The notes under the pieces are model-generated. The model worked only from the letters and a program-made list of their open reading frames with translations, ran no database searches and was not told the origin of the DNA. Shown piece by piece: positions 52,501-59,134 of a stretch of DNA of 64,000 nucleotides. Location of the stretch: assembly GCA_938002665.1 (NCBI GenBank), contig CALLAE010000069.1:1-64000 (forward strand), written 5' to 3'. Every line of letters starts with the position of its first letter. The first letter of the stretch is position 1. Source of the DNA: an uncultured Saprospiraceae bacterium (GTDB lineage: Bacteria; Bacteroidota; Bacteroidia; Chitinophagales; Saprospiraceae). The position numbers and the translations under genes are program-made.

Positions 52501-55033
52501 ATCAGGAGGCAATTCTGACCTAGACTCAGATGTTGTCAATATTCCTAACGCCAATACTGCCCTCTATGTCCTCTCTGCAGGCCAGACACTTTCTGGTATC
52601 AATGCAGGCATCTACCAAGAGTCAACAGAGCCCGTTTCCATAGCAGGAAGGGTATGGCTAGACGCTGACGAAGACGGTGTGATATCTGCGACAGAGACAG
52701 GGATAGAAAATGTTGTCATAGACTTAGTGGATGAGACTAACACGGTGGTGGAAAGCACTTTTTCTGATGCGGATGGGGCTTATAGTTTTACAGATATAGC
52801 AGCAGGATTATATCATGTGAGCTTTGATATTTCTGACAACTATAGATTTACGATGCCTCAGATAGGAGGCAACTCCTCTGATGATTCTGAGGTACTGAAT
52901 TTCGCCTCAGGAAAAACAGCCAATTATGTATTAGCAGCTGGTGATAATCTTTCTGGTGTCAATGCAGGACTTATAGAAAGAGAAAACACAAGTGGCAACA
53001 CAGAGATAAGTGGTATGGTATGGGAGGATCATGATGGTGATGGAACACTAAGTGCTAATGAGTTCGGATCAGCAAGTATTCCTGTAAGACTACTAGATAT
53101 TAATCAAAACTTAGTTTCCATCGTCAGCACTAATGGCTTGGGTGAATATAATTTCGCAGGACTCAACATTGACAAGTACTACGTAGAATTCATCTTACCT
53201 CTAGATTCTAAAGCTACAATTCAGTTCTCAGGTACTAACACCTTAATAGATTCTGATATTACAGAAGTGGGAATGACAGAATTGATTGATCTAAGTGTGA
53301 CGGACGGTAACGGTGTGAATGCAGGCTATTACTATCCTGTGAGCATAGGAGATTGGGTATGGTTAGACTATAATGAAGATGGTATCCAGAGTCCAGATGA
53401 GCCAGGTGCTAATAACTATATTATCAATCTGTATGATGCTGAAAATAATTTTCTCCAAAGAGTATGGACACAGTATAATGATAATGGAGAGCCGGGCTAT
53501 TATCTATTTAATGACTTAATGCCAGGTGAGTACTACATCAAAGTCACACCTCAGTCAGGCATGGGATTTTCTCCTAGTGGACAGGCCAGTGCAGAAAATG
53601 ACTCCGACTTGACAGATGCAAATGGATTTGGTACAACAGACAAAATTTTCCTTGCTTCAGGGTCTGGTACTTTAGATATTGATATCGGACTTATCCTAGC
53701 ACCTGCTAAGTTAGGAGATAGATTATGGATAGATGAGAATGGTAATGGTATACAGGATGATAATGAAAATGGTCTGAATGATGTGGTAGTAGAACTTTAC
53801 AATTCTCTCGACATACTAGTAGGTACCACCACGACTGGGACTCAGGAAGGTGAAGATGGTTATTATCTTTTTGAGGAATTATACCCTACAGAGTATTATA
53901 TCAAGTTTCTTCTTAGCGATGAGTATATCACCACCGTAGCAGATATGGGAGGTGTAGATTCCAAAGATTCAGATATAGATAATTCTAATGGACCTGGAAC
54001 AACAAGTATCTTTTTGCTGTCACCAGGAGAGACAGATTTGGATCTAGATGGTGGTGTCTATTTTAATGCTTTCATAGGAGATAAGGTATGGCATGATAGA
54101 AACTTAGATGGGATGCAGGATAGTAATGAGCCTGGTGTGGAAAATGTGAAGATCAGTCTGTATAAACTCACTAATGGTACATCTACTTTCATAGCCTCTA
54201 CAGTTACAGATAGATTTGGAGAATATAGATTTCCTGATTTAGCGAACGGAGATTACTACCTAGTATTCGAGCCGACTGATGATTTCGAAATGACCGAAAT
54301 GGATATGGGTACTGATGAAACTTTGGATAGTGATGCTTCTAAGACAGGTGTATCTGATGTAGTGACTATCAGTAATAATACTTCCGTTGCTTCTGTAGAT
54401 GTGGGTCTCGTGAGACCAGATAATCAGTTGAGCGGTTTTGCCTGGTTAGACCTTAATAAAAATGGGACCTACGAAACTGACGAAGCACTATTAGAAGGGA
54501 TAACCATCTGGCTCATGCAAGGTGGTACTCTGATCTCCGAAGAGACTACTGGTCCTGGTGGTAGGTACTTGTTTGATGACTTAGATGATGAGGACTATTA
54601 TATGAATGTGGAACTCTCGTCCGACTATGATTTTACGACACCTAATTTTGGTATCGATGAAGATCTGGATTCTGATTTCGATTATTCGGGCAATTCAGAG
54701 ACGTTCACTTTTACAGGACAAGATGTTTTTAGAAATATCAACTTAGGCTTGATAGATATTTCTAAGAAAAAGTCAACCCTATATCCTAACCCATTAATAG
54801 GGACGACTGCTACTGTTTCTATTTATGTCTATGCAGATGACCTTGCCGGGTCTTACAAGATTCTAGACAATATGGGTCAAGTCTTCAAAGAAGGCACTCT
54901 AGCAAACAGACAGACAAAAGGAAAAGATGAGTTAATAGTCCCTGTAGAAGAACTGGACGCTGGCATCTACTTTTTAAAATTGAAAATAGGTAGACAAGTA
55001 GAACATATCAAGTTTACCAAACTAAGCAGATAA
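46553..55033 (+). CDS. Giant T9SS-secreted protein with 21 SdrD_B-type repeats
   Basis: 2826 residues. Signal peptide at about 1-30; a beta-sandwich N-terminal region (about 35-290) with 'ELAAKKSSDLLYVNDFGFDL' and several Cys. Then 21 SdrD_B/Cna_B-like units of about 100-120 residues, each opening with 'G-x-V-W-x-D-x-N-x-(N/D)-G-x-x-x-x-x-E' and closing with 'D-G-x-Y-x-F-x-x-L-x-x-G-x-Y-Y-V-x-F'. The Asp/Asn loops look Ca2+-binding. Units 3-6 carry extra Cys (YTCTDE, GCSACFEL), units 7-16 share a 'DSEVVN...INAGL' linker, and units 18-20 revert to the SIGDxVW form. Type A sorting domain at the end ('STLYPNPLIGTTATVSIYVY'). Probably a long stalk or adhesin at the cell surface (inference). Confidence 0.92.
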   Translation: MTQHSLSKALICALVVLVLLLFFPSSAVSQSNYGCPITIDGNEDLGSIRTAPRAMSMVSNYASPFMELSNIRGRDNQVAHIELAAKKSSDLLYVNDFGFDLPTGAIVLGVEVRVVGEASIPDVVRDMRVSLASGPGVSLGADKANKAFDKPWSASETWSYGSVMDHWGASITAATVNNSGFGVMLQISNRGTETVTASLDQISIRLYYQKNLVICGHPCIAIQTADDPTVSSYSWNVGGGLVSEVSNQHDNIVNVFADQSPFGEYEICLTRNFQDGSVDYCCRPISYNNCEKGSIGDRVWEDTNGNGIQDAGEPNLDDVVVRLYDESGREIAFTRTVNGSYIFTDLDPGNYVVRVDLQDFVPSIHADSDPLSNSDIENIYFYGSTGTITLGSGEQRSDIDFGLTRSGSICGHAYNDRNGDGSENAMDTPFPGVVVNLYDSSCNLLRSVMTDSNGDFCFNGLAQGDYFIAYDLEEGYVAGGVGYNNSVDITTGKLRINLEYGESSNGNDVGIFRLSEVGGFVWDDSNNNGIQDPGEEGLVGVDIGLYTCTDELVRTTSTDETGHYVFDGLNPGQYKICVENPASGMVPTLQSTDPNGSVVMADGCSACFELLDDTVLDNMDVGLVMGAGDIRGNVWLDLNNNGIQDPGEGGIGGVRLSLQDCMGNVIAETVTDEDGSYVFSAVPAGDYVICLSEDYGDYMPSLETGCTECFNHTGQGPLDMDFTLVYDLATVDTKIWIDANGNGQLEDDEELVEGIMTELYTCAGAFVVSSLTDNEGSSWFLDVPPGEYYLRAIVDSDYEFITNGGTITGQNGIGTTDCFVISGTGNTWNIGLAEVESEESILAVNLFEDTNNSGTFDLGEPALESVNVTLYSCTGLAIEEAMTGSDGTVTFSDLAPSQYYLEVELLPGLEFYAGGVIDNSFGPGTSHCFSLDNGAQAIDIIYVSTIQALRSSIAGKVWLDDNKDGVMELAEIGMSQVFVRLYDEDFNMLVQTATNDDGEYLFSDLGLGSYYVQFVKPTNYYFTEYRVGNNAEVDSEVIDAQLGMTDVVVLSSSQQIENMNAGLVLSSVGDSSVSGQVWIDENTDGLIGVDELGWSESLVILYDENGTYHSSTFTDEEGFYLFPLLPDGRYYIEFELPIGYSFSPAQVGGISEIDSEVIDVQYGRTSVFELQIAAGLTGVNAGLQKNTTEPVSIAGKVWIDANYNSLLETNEAGYTDLLVTLYDALGNYQFAAFTDADGYYFFPQLDAGAYYLDFELPDGYTFSSAQLGNNNLDSEVVDLLNGTTDIYNLTAGDNLDNVHVGLQETVRANSSISGRVWVDADRNNLDDSSEPGYRAMLVMIFDELGIFIGSTYTDEDGYYNFNQLDAGNYYVDFELPEGYAYSSAQAGNNGLDSEVVDFIAGTTDIYAIGTNQVLENINAGLHVLDFNQGSIDGTVWIDSNNNSLLDSGESGYNEMLVLLYDATGNFQASTFTDVEGYYSFQSLSDGDYYVDFDLPQAYQFVAAKLSGDLLDSEVTNLALGTTDLVSVTGNNIEGVNAGINLITTTDDFATVSGRVWLDSDEDGIMGLTESGIENIQVELLDDNNTVVETVSTIWSGHYEFEDITPGLYYVRFQLQGDRFSVPQVGGSSNRDSEVVNGVDGNTALFILTAGQELGGVNAGMIEDQIVALSSISGQVWIDADQDGLIGNSENGKAGIAVTLIDDNNIEVSETTTSVDGSYTFPNLEAGLYYVRFDVPGYEYTSAKVAGNSTEDSEVVNGVAGNTALYVLGQNEDLIGINAGLIELSTAPLGSIAGLVWVDLDEDGMADASELGADKVVVVLLNDNNDELATIETTWTGTYVFENLPAGLYYVRFETTEYSFTLPKVGGSSLWDSEVVNAIGGNTSLYILSQGEELAGINAGVVALPQTPATIAGMVWLDEDRDGLISAIENGAEGVIVHLVDGNNIIVESLTTEVDGLYNFDNLVPGLYYLRYEIPDNTFFTLVQSGGNSDLDSDVVNIPNANTALYVLSAGQTLSGINAGIYQESTEPVSIAGRVWLDADEDGVISATETGIENVVIDLVDETNTVVESTFSDADGAYSFTDIAAGLYHVSFDISDNYRFTMPQIGGNSSDDSEVLNFASGKTANYVLAAGDNLSGVNAGLIERENTSGNTEISGMVWEDHDGDGTLSANEFGSASIPVRLLDINQNLVSIVSTNGLGEYNFAGLNIDKYYVEFILPLDSKATIQFSGTNTLIDSDITEVGMTELIDLSVTDGNGVNAGYYYPVSIGDWVWLDYNEDGIQSPDEPGANNYIINLYDAENNFLQRVWTQYNDNGEPGYYLFNDLMPGEYYIKVTPQSGMGFSPSGQASAENDSDLTDANGFGTTDKIFLASGSGTLDIDIGLILAPAKLGDRLWIDENGNGIQDDNENGLNDVVVELYNSLDILVGTTTTGTQEGEDGYYLFEELYPTEYYIKFLLSDEYITTVADMGGVDSKDSDIDNSNGPGTTSIFLLSPGETDLDLDGGVYFNAFIGDKVWHDRNLDGMQDSNEPGVENVKISLYKLTNGTSTFIASTVTDRFGEYRFPDLANGDYYLVFEPTDDFEMTEMDMGTDETLDSDASKTGVSDVVTISNNTSVASVDVGLVRPDNQLSGFAWLDLNKNGTYETDEALLEGITIWLMQGGTLISEETTGPGGRYLFDDLDDEDYYMNVELSSDYDFTTPNFGIDEDLDSDFDYSGNSETFTFTGQDVFRNINLGLIDISKKKSTLYPNPLIGTTATVSIYVYADDLAGSYKILDNMGQVFKEGTLANRQTKGKDELIVPVEELDAGIYFLKLKIGRQVEHIKFTKLSR
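47428..54745 (+). repeat. 21 coding repeats of ~340 bp (SdrD_B units)
   Basis: Period about 330-360 bp at the protein level. DNA identity between neighbours is moderate, so the copies are older than those in the gene at 1-3402. Three sequence classes occur as contiguous blocks, suggesting block duplication. Confidence 0.85.
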
Positions 55034-55075
55034 TTATTCTAAAATAAAGGTTTCAATTCAAGAATGTTGAGAGAG

Positions 55076-55103
55076 GTCAGGACGCAAGTCCTGACTTTTT
55101 TTT
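55076..55103 (+). terminator. Intrinsic terminator of the giant repeat gene
   Basis: A perfect 8-bp stem GTCAGGAC / GTCCTGAC with loop GCAA, followed by eight T. Confidence 0.95.
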
Positions 55104-55106
55104 GCC

Positions 55107-56267
55107 CTAATCGAAAGAAATATTCTCCACTATCTCGAGACCATAACCAATCAAGCCCACTCTCTTTCGCGGATTATTAGTGAGTATTCTGAGCTTAGAA
55201 ATGCCTAGCTCATTTAGAATCTGAGCGCCTATGCCCAGGTCCCTTTGTTGTTTGCTCTGTGGCGCTGAAGGCAGCTTTTCAGTGGCGCCTCCTGATTCAT
55301 TCATTTTCTTGATAGCCTCTATACTGGATAGCACTGGATCTTCACTTTCATCTTGTCTGAGATAGATCAAGACACCTTTCCCTTCTTTCTCTATGGTCTG
55401 TAGTATTTTATGCAGTTGTACACCATGGCCGTAGAGTAGAGCTCCTATTATATCCATAGTATTCGTCGAGGAGTGCACTCTTGTCAGTACAGGTTCGTCA
55501 GCCTCCCATTCACCTTTCTTGATGGCGAGATGTGTCAGGCCAGAATTTGTTTCTTGGAAAGCGATGATTCTGAAGCTCCCATATTGCGTATTGACATCTA
55601 CAGAAGAGGCTTCTTTTATTAGGCGCTCTGTTGCCATTCTATAGGCTACCAGATCTTTTATAGAGATTATTTTGAGATCATGTTTTGCAGCTAGCTTGAC
55701 TAACTGTGGAAGTCTGGCCATAGTCCCGTCATCATTGAGTATTTCTACCAGGGTGCCGGCAGGAGAAAAGCCCGCCATCCGTGCTAGATCTACAGCAGCC
55801 TCCGTATGTCCTGTTCTTCTAAGTACGCCACCATTCTCAGCGATGAGTGGGAAGATATGCCCTGGTCGGGCATAGTCACTGGCTTTGGTAGTAGGGTTGA
55901 CTATGGCATTGATTCCTGTCGCTCTATCATAGGCAGATATTCCGGTGGAGCAGCCTTGGCCTATAAGATCTATAGATACAGTGAACGCTGTCTCATGCAG
56001 GGCCGTGTTACTACTCACCATCTTATTCAGTTCTAGCTCTGCCGCTCGCGCCACGGTGATGGGAGTGCAGATGAGCCCTCTGCCGTGGGTAGCCATAAAG
56101 TTGATTATTTCCGGAGTCACCTTCTCTGCCGCACAGATAAAGTCCCCCTCGTTTTCTCGGTCTTCATCATCTACCACTATTATGATCTTTCCACTTTTGA
56201 TATCTTCTATGGCATCCTGGATAGAGTCTAGCTTTATTTCTTCGGTTGTATTATGATCTGCTATCAT
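55107..56267 (-). CDS. ribB: 3,4-dihydroxy-2-butanone-4-phosphate synthase with degenerate GTP cyclohydrolase II domain
   Basis: 386 residues. Residues ~10-212 are RibB, which makes the four-carbon unit of riboflavin from ribulose 5-phosphate: DDEDRENEGDF at 33-43, 'HGRGLICTPIT', 'YARPGHIFPLIAENGGVLRR', 'GHTEAAVDLARMAG' and 'MARLPQLVKLAAKH'. Residues ~225-385 have the RibA fold ('RVHSSTNTMDIIGALLYGHG', 'DLGIGAQILNELGISKLRIL', 'NNPRKRVGLIGYGLEI'). The zinc Cys of the 'RVHSECLTGD...RCDCG' site are all absent (region 263-283), so GTP cyclohydrolase II activity is unlikely. I recall the same decay in Flavobacteriia, where a separate RibA would be needed. No FMN riboswitch was seen upstream. Confidence 0.92.
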   Translation of the reverse strand: MIADHNTTEEIKLDSIQDAIEDIKSGKIIIVVDDEDRENEGDFICAAEKVTPEIINFMATHGRGLICTPITVARAAELELNKMVSSNTALHETAFTVSIDLIGQGCSTGISAYDRATGINAIVNPTTKASDYARPGHIFPLIAENGGVLRRTGHTEAAVDLARMAGFSPAGTLVEILNDDGTMARLPQLVKLAAKHDLKIISIKDLVAYRMATERLIKEASSVDVNTQYGSFRIIAFQETNSGLTHLAIKKGEWEADEPVLTRVHSSTNTMDIIGALLYGHGVQLHKILQTIEKEGKGVLIYLRQDESEDPVLSSIEAIKKMNESGGATEKLPSAPQSKQQRDLGIGAQILNELGISKLRILTNNPRKRVGLIGYGLEIVENISFD

Positions 56268-56430
56268 AAGTGTGGCTTATTAGAGGTTCTTTTGATAAAA
56301 ACTGCCCAAAAATACTTCTATATCCTAAATAACCTAGATCACTTATTGTTTAGCTGCCAGTCCTTTATCAGAATTTCCTATTACATTTATCTATGAAAGA
56401 CTTAATTACCTTAATCATAATATTCTGGCT

Positions 56431-56982
56431 ATGAAAAATCTGTTGCTTTTATTGATGGCAATAAGCCTATCCTTTGCTATAACTTCATGTGGAGAGAGAG
56501 AAGGCTGCACAGACCCCAGTTCTGCTAACTATGACCCTGAAGCCGAAATAGACGATGGTAGTTGTACGAGTTACAACCGAGATAGATTTTATGGTACATA
56601 TCTAGGCACCTTCCTCTGTAATAATACTTTGCTCAAACCCGCCTTAGATAATGATAGCCTAATATTTGAGATTAAGGAACCCGTTAGTCCGGACGACTAT
56701 AAGCATGTTATCATGGTCATTTTTATAGATGGCCTACCTGTGGAGCTAGATGGCAGTATTTCTGGTAATGCCTTGACGATAGATGATACACAGCCAGGCC
56801 TTAAGGTGCCGGATTTTCCAGCTGAAGGTGTTGATACTGAAGTCAATGTCATAGGCCTAGGTAATGCCACCTTTTCTAGTGATGAGCGGACTTTAGATGG
56901 AGAGCTTAAGCTGACTCTGGAATTTGCGGATGGATCAGGCTCAGCAGAAGACACCTGTGCTCTGACTGGAGTCAAACAATAA
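56431..56982 (+). CDS. Lipoprotein with 'CTDPxxxNYDPxAxxDDGSC' motif
   Basis: 183 residues; lipoprotein signal with Cys at about 20 ('AITSC'). Directly after it comes the motif 'GCTDPSSANYDPEAEIDDGSC', reported here by its landmarks CTDP, NYDPEA and DDGSC (about 25-45). This is a short two-Cys module I recall from many Bacteroidota surface proteins. The remainder (about 50-183) is a beta-rich domain with a Cys pair, resembling small lipocalin-like or Ig-like envelope proteins. Function unknown. Confidence 0.75.
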   Translation: MKNLLLLLMAISLSFAITSCGEREGCTDPSSANYDPEAEIDDGSCTSYNRDRFYGTYLGTFLCNNTLLKPALDNDSLIFEIKEPVSPDDYKHVIMVIFIDGLPVELDGSISGNALTIDDTQPGLKVPDFPAEGVDTEVNVIGLGNATFSSDERTLDGELKLTLEFADGSGSAEDTCALTGVKQ

Positions 56983-57098
56983 AACCCATATTATGTCTGG
57001 ATCACAACAGGAATGTAAGTCTTGTTCATGATCTGAATGATTCTAAAGAAATACCGGTTGCTTAGACTTACAGAAAAAAAGGATAGTAAAATGGGTGC

Positions 57099-57126
57099 TT
57101 GCTAAATTATATATCCGTTATATTTG
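57099..57126 (+). promoter_or_regulatory. Promoter of tRNA-Arg
   Basis: TTG (57099-57101), a 17-nt spacer, then TATATTTG (57119-57126): a full match to the Bacteroidota promoter pattern, 19 nt before the mature tRNA. Confidence 0.8.
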
Positions 57127-57145
57127 CATCCGCTTCCAAAAAGCA

Positions 57146-57219
57146 GGTCGCATAGCTCAGCTGGATAGAGCATCTGCCTTCTAAGCAGACGGTCCCAGGT
57201 TCGAATCCTGGTGCGATCA
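57146..57219 (+). tRNA. tRNA-Arg (anticodon UCU)
   Basis: 74 nt fold as a cloverleaf: acceptor GGTCGCA / TGCGATC (one G-T pair), D-arm GCTC...GAGC, anticodon stem TCTGC / GCAGA with loop CTTCTAA (anticodon TCT, decoding AGA), T-arm CCAGG-TTCGAAT-CCTGG. Discriminator A at 57219; CCA is not encoded. Own promoter and terminator. It borders a run of accessory genes and an integrase remnant. Confidence 0.96.
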
Positions 57220-57226
57220 CTTACTT

Positions 57227-57267
57227 AAAAGCCTGACATTCAGTTAGCTGAATCGTTAGGCTTTTTT
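57227..57267 (+). terminator. Terminator of tRNA-Arg
   Basis: Outer stem AAAAGCCT / AGGCTTTT and inner ATTCAG / CTGAAT with a TTAG loop, followed by a T-run. Confidence 0.85.
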
Positions 57268-57344
57268 GATTTAGATGACTTCTAAATTGATTTGATACAT
57301 TTTTTGATATAATCACTATCAGATAACTTAAATCTCCAGTAATC

Positions 57345-57635
57345 ATGAAAATTCGATTTGAAGGCAATCAGGCAGCCCAATTCTTGCTAGGGCTTAAAGT
57401 TATTAATGCAGCTCATGGAGGAGATGAGGGTCTAGATTTAGCAGTTGAACTGAAAAAAGAGATTGCCTCTATATTAGGACTATTCGAAGATCATGCTAAA
57501 AAATGCAGTGCTATTACTAGCATTCCATCCAGTAGTCAATTTATAGAAGAAATACTGCCCCTTGTACAAACAGCTACATCGAGTAGAGTGAGGCAGGGTT
57601 GTGAGATATTGGAACTTGCTATCGTAGAAGATTGA
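57345..57635 (+). CDS. Unknown protein, 96 aa
   Basis: No family recognised. No signal peptide or membrane segment; predicted mostly alpha-helical after a beta-like start ('MKIRFEGNQAAQFLLGLKVI'). Two Cys. It stands alone between tRNA-Arg and the acetyltransferase pair, in a patch that looks acquired. Start ATG 57345. Confidence 0.5.
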   Translation: MKIRFEGNQAAQFLLGLKVINAAHGGDEGLDLAVELKKEIASILGLFEDHAKKCSAITSIPSSSQFIEEILPLVQTATSSRVRQGCEILELAIVED

Positions 57636-57964
57636 TTGAACTTTTCACAAACTACATACTGTCAATCTTAACACCTTCTTGTAGAGACTCAAAATGTAAG
57701 TACCAGCTATGTAGCTATAAACGACAACATTATCCATCTAAGGATTTTGGATAGTCTGGATTAGTTATCAGGATTACTGACTTTTTAGGTACCCTAATTA
57801 GTTAATTGTCTACTAAATGTCAGTTACTTAGAAACTATAAAAGGACTAATTTTTGTTATAAAACCAATTTGTAAAGTGATGTAATGAAAAGAAAAGTAAT
57901 TTACATTTGTGATCCTTTTGGAAAAAGGTATATTTTTATCTCACTTCATCATAATTTCTAAACA
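57636..57964 (+). other. 329-nt intergenic region
   Basis: AT-rich. Near its end it has an exact -7 box TACATTTG (57902-57909), a likely promoter for the 56-aa/GNAT pair about 55 nt downstream. A 25-codon frame (57883-57960) is not otherwise supported. Confidence 0.45.
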
Positions 57965-58135
57965 ATGGCTATCACAATACGTCCAACACCTGTTCTTTCA
58001 GGAGCTGATGCTGAGAAATTCATTGAAAGTATCTCAGAAAGCGTTTCTACTGATAAGAGTTTTGATAAAGAAATTTCTATCGCTCAGAAGATTTTAGCAA
58101 AAGCTAAGACGGCTAAGGACAATAAGCAAGGGTAA
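57965..58135 (+). CDS. 56-residue protein, putative partner (antitoxin-like) of the GNAT protein
   Basis: Protein of 56 residues: an N-terminal 'MAITIRPTPVLSGADAEKFI', an acidic Ser-rich middle and a Lys-rich C-terminal helix ('AQKILAKAKTAKDNKQG'). It is not a ribbon-helix-helix (DUF1778) antitoxin by eye. The stop is 2 nt before the GNAT start, so the two must be co-translated. I recall short proteins opening with a similar 'RPTPVL' motif next to such acetyltransferases in other Bacteroidota, but this is from memory. The antitoxin role is inferred from context only. Confidence 0.65.
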   Translation: MAITIRPTPVLSGADAEKFIESISESVSTDKSFDKEISIAQKILAKAKTAKDNKQG

Positions 58136-58137
58136 TT

Positions 58138-58767
58138 TTGCCCAATCTTAGTCTGCTTCATGATTGTACTCTCCATCAGTTGTCAGAGACGACAAGGATA
58201 GATTTATTTGATTGTGGTGACGATGACCTCAATGAATTTTTTCGCATCGATGCCCTACCTCATCAAAAAGCCTTAATTGGAAAATCCTACTACTTCACAA
58301 TAGACGAAGGAAATAATCCTACTCCTATTTGTGCTTTTACTGTATCTAATGACGCATTAAGAGTAGTTGATTTACCAAATGCAAGGAAGAAAAAGGCAGC
58401 GAAAAATATCCCTGGTGCAAAAAGGCATTATCCTTCATATCCTGCTGTTAAAATTGGTAGACTTGGGGTACATGAGAATTATAAAGGCAATGGAATAGGC
58501 TGGCAGTTAATGACATTTATAAAAGGTTGGTTTGCTGATGCTGAAAATAAAACTGGTTGTCGATTTGTTGTTGTGGATGCCTATAATAATGGGGTTTCGA
58601 TTGGGTATTACGAAAGAAATGAGTTCAAATTCCTATTCCACACAATAGAAAGCGAATTAGCTTACGTAAATAAAGCTAGAGAGAAAAAGAAAACTACGCT
58701 TGATACGAGGATTATGTATTTTGATTTACTGCCATTGAAGTCTTCATCTAACCAGCCTTATGACTAA
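58138..58767 (+). CDS. GNAT acetyltransferase, toxin-like (TacT-type architecture)
   Basis: 209 residues from TTG 58138 (no ATG before residue ~120). The N-terminal 'LFDCGDDDLNEFFRIDALPH' corresponds to the 'F-x-C-G-x-x-x-L-(D/N)-x-(W/F)-L/F' opening of tRNA-acetylating GNAT toxins. The acetyl-CoA site is 'LGVHENYKGNGIGWQLMTFI', and the catalytic-area Tyr lies in 'GVSIGYYERNEFKFLF'. Somewhat longer than TacT (~160). Directly follows a 56-aa gene, the layout of a toxin-antitoxin unit, but no RHH antitoxin is present, so a housekeeping acetyltransferase is possible. The 3' end overlaps the convergent integrase remnant by 20 nt. Confidence 0.8.
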   Translation: MPNLSLLHDCTLHQLSETTRIDLFDCGDDDLNEFFRIDALPHQKALIGKSYYFTIDEGNNPTPICAFTVSNDALRVVDLPNARKKKAAKNIPGAKRHYPSYPAVKIGRLGVHENYKGNGIGWQLMTFIKGWFADAENKTGCRFVVVDAYNNGVSIGYYERNEFKFLFHTIESELAYVNKAREKKKTTLDTRIMYFDLLPLKSSSNQPYD

Positions 58768-59016
58768 CATTCAGCTCAGACTTATACCCCATGTCTATTG
58801 ATCTAGTACTGTACTCCTTTACTTTGTTTTCTTGCATGTTATCAAGATAGTTCTGAGTTGTTTCCAGATTGCTATGGCCGAGAGCTTGAGAAATAAAGTC
58901 GACACTGACTCCAGTGTTTATTAGAATGGTGTTATAAGAATGTCTAGCACACATGAATGTAGGGAGCACATCAAAACCAAGTAACCAGGCAATTAGCTTG
59001 ATCCATTTTTTAATAT
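58748..59016 (-). pseudogene. C-terminal remnant of a tyrosine recombinase/integrase
   Basis: The frame from 59016 to the stop at 58748 encodes only the C-terminal catalytic part. It has 'ARHSYNTILINTGVSVDFIS' (Arg and His of the catalytic set), 'QALGHSNLETTQNYLDN' (second His and the nucleophile Tyr). An in-frame TAA at 59017-59019 precedes it and the N-terminal ~70% including the first catalytic Arg is gone. It is 1.5 kb from tRNA-Arg, supporting past integration of a mobile island here. Confidence 0.85.
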
Positions 59017-59084
59017 TTATGATTTGCTGTTTACAAGACTAATATCTTTCTAAGTTACTGACTTAGAGGGCTTTTTATATTTAG

Positions 59085-59092
59085 TATATTTG
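59085..59092 (+). promoter_or_regulatory. -7 box before the McrB-N-like gene
   Basis: TATATTTG, exact TAnnTTTG, 42 nt before the ATG at 59135. No TTG at -33. Confidence 0.45.
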
Positions 59093-59134
59093 TAATATAA
59101 TAATTTACCTCCTTAACTAACTTTTCCTACCATT

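Noticed and set aside
46553-55033. Regular long repeats as a possible CRISPR-like array
   Set aside because: Repeats are in frame, ~340 bp, and encode SdrD_B domains; not a CRISPR array. Same for 91-2640.
56268-56430. FMN riboswitch before ribB
   Set aside because: The ~160-nt upstream region has none of the conserved RFN-element helices I could recognise.
57741-57785. Three GGATT words at ~13-nt spacing, like the GxxExxY-flanking repeats
   Set aside because: Too short and imperfect to call a copy of that repeat; no TGTCAGAATC end nearby.
57883-57960. 25-codon frame beginning MKRKVIYICD
   Set aside because: Contains the likely -7 box of the next genes and has no other support.
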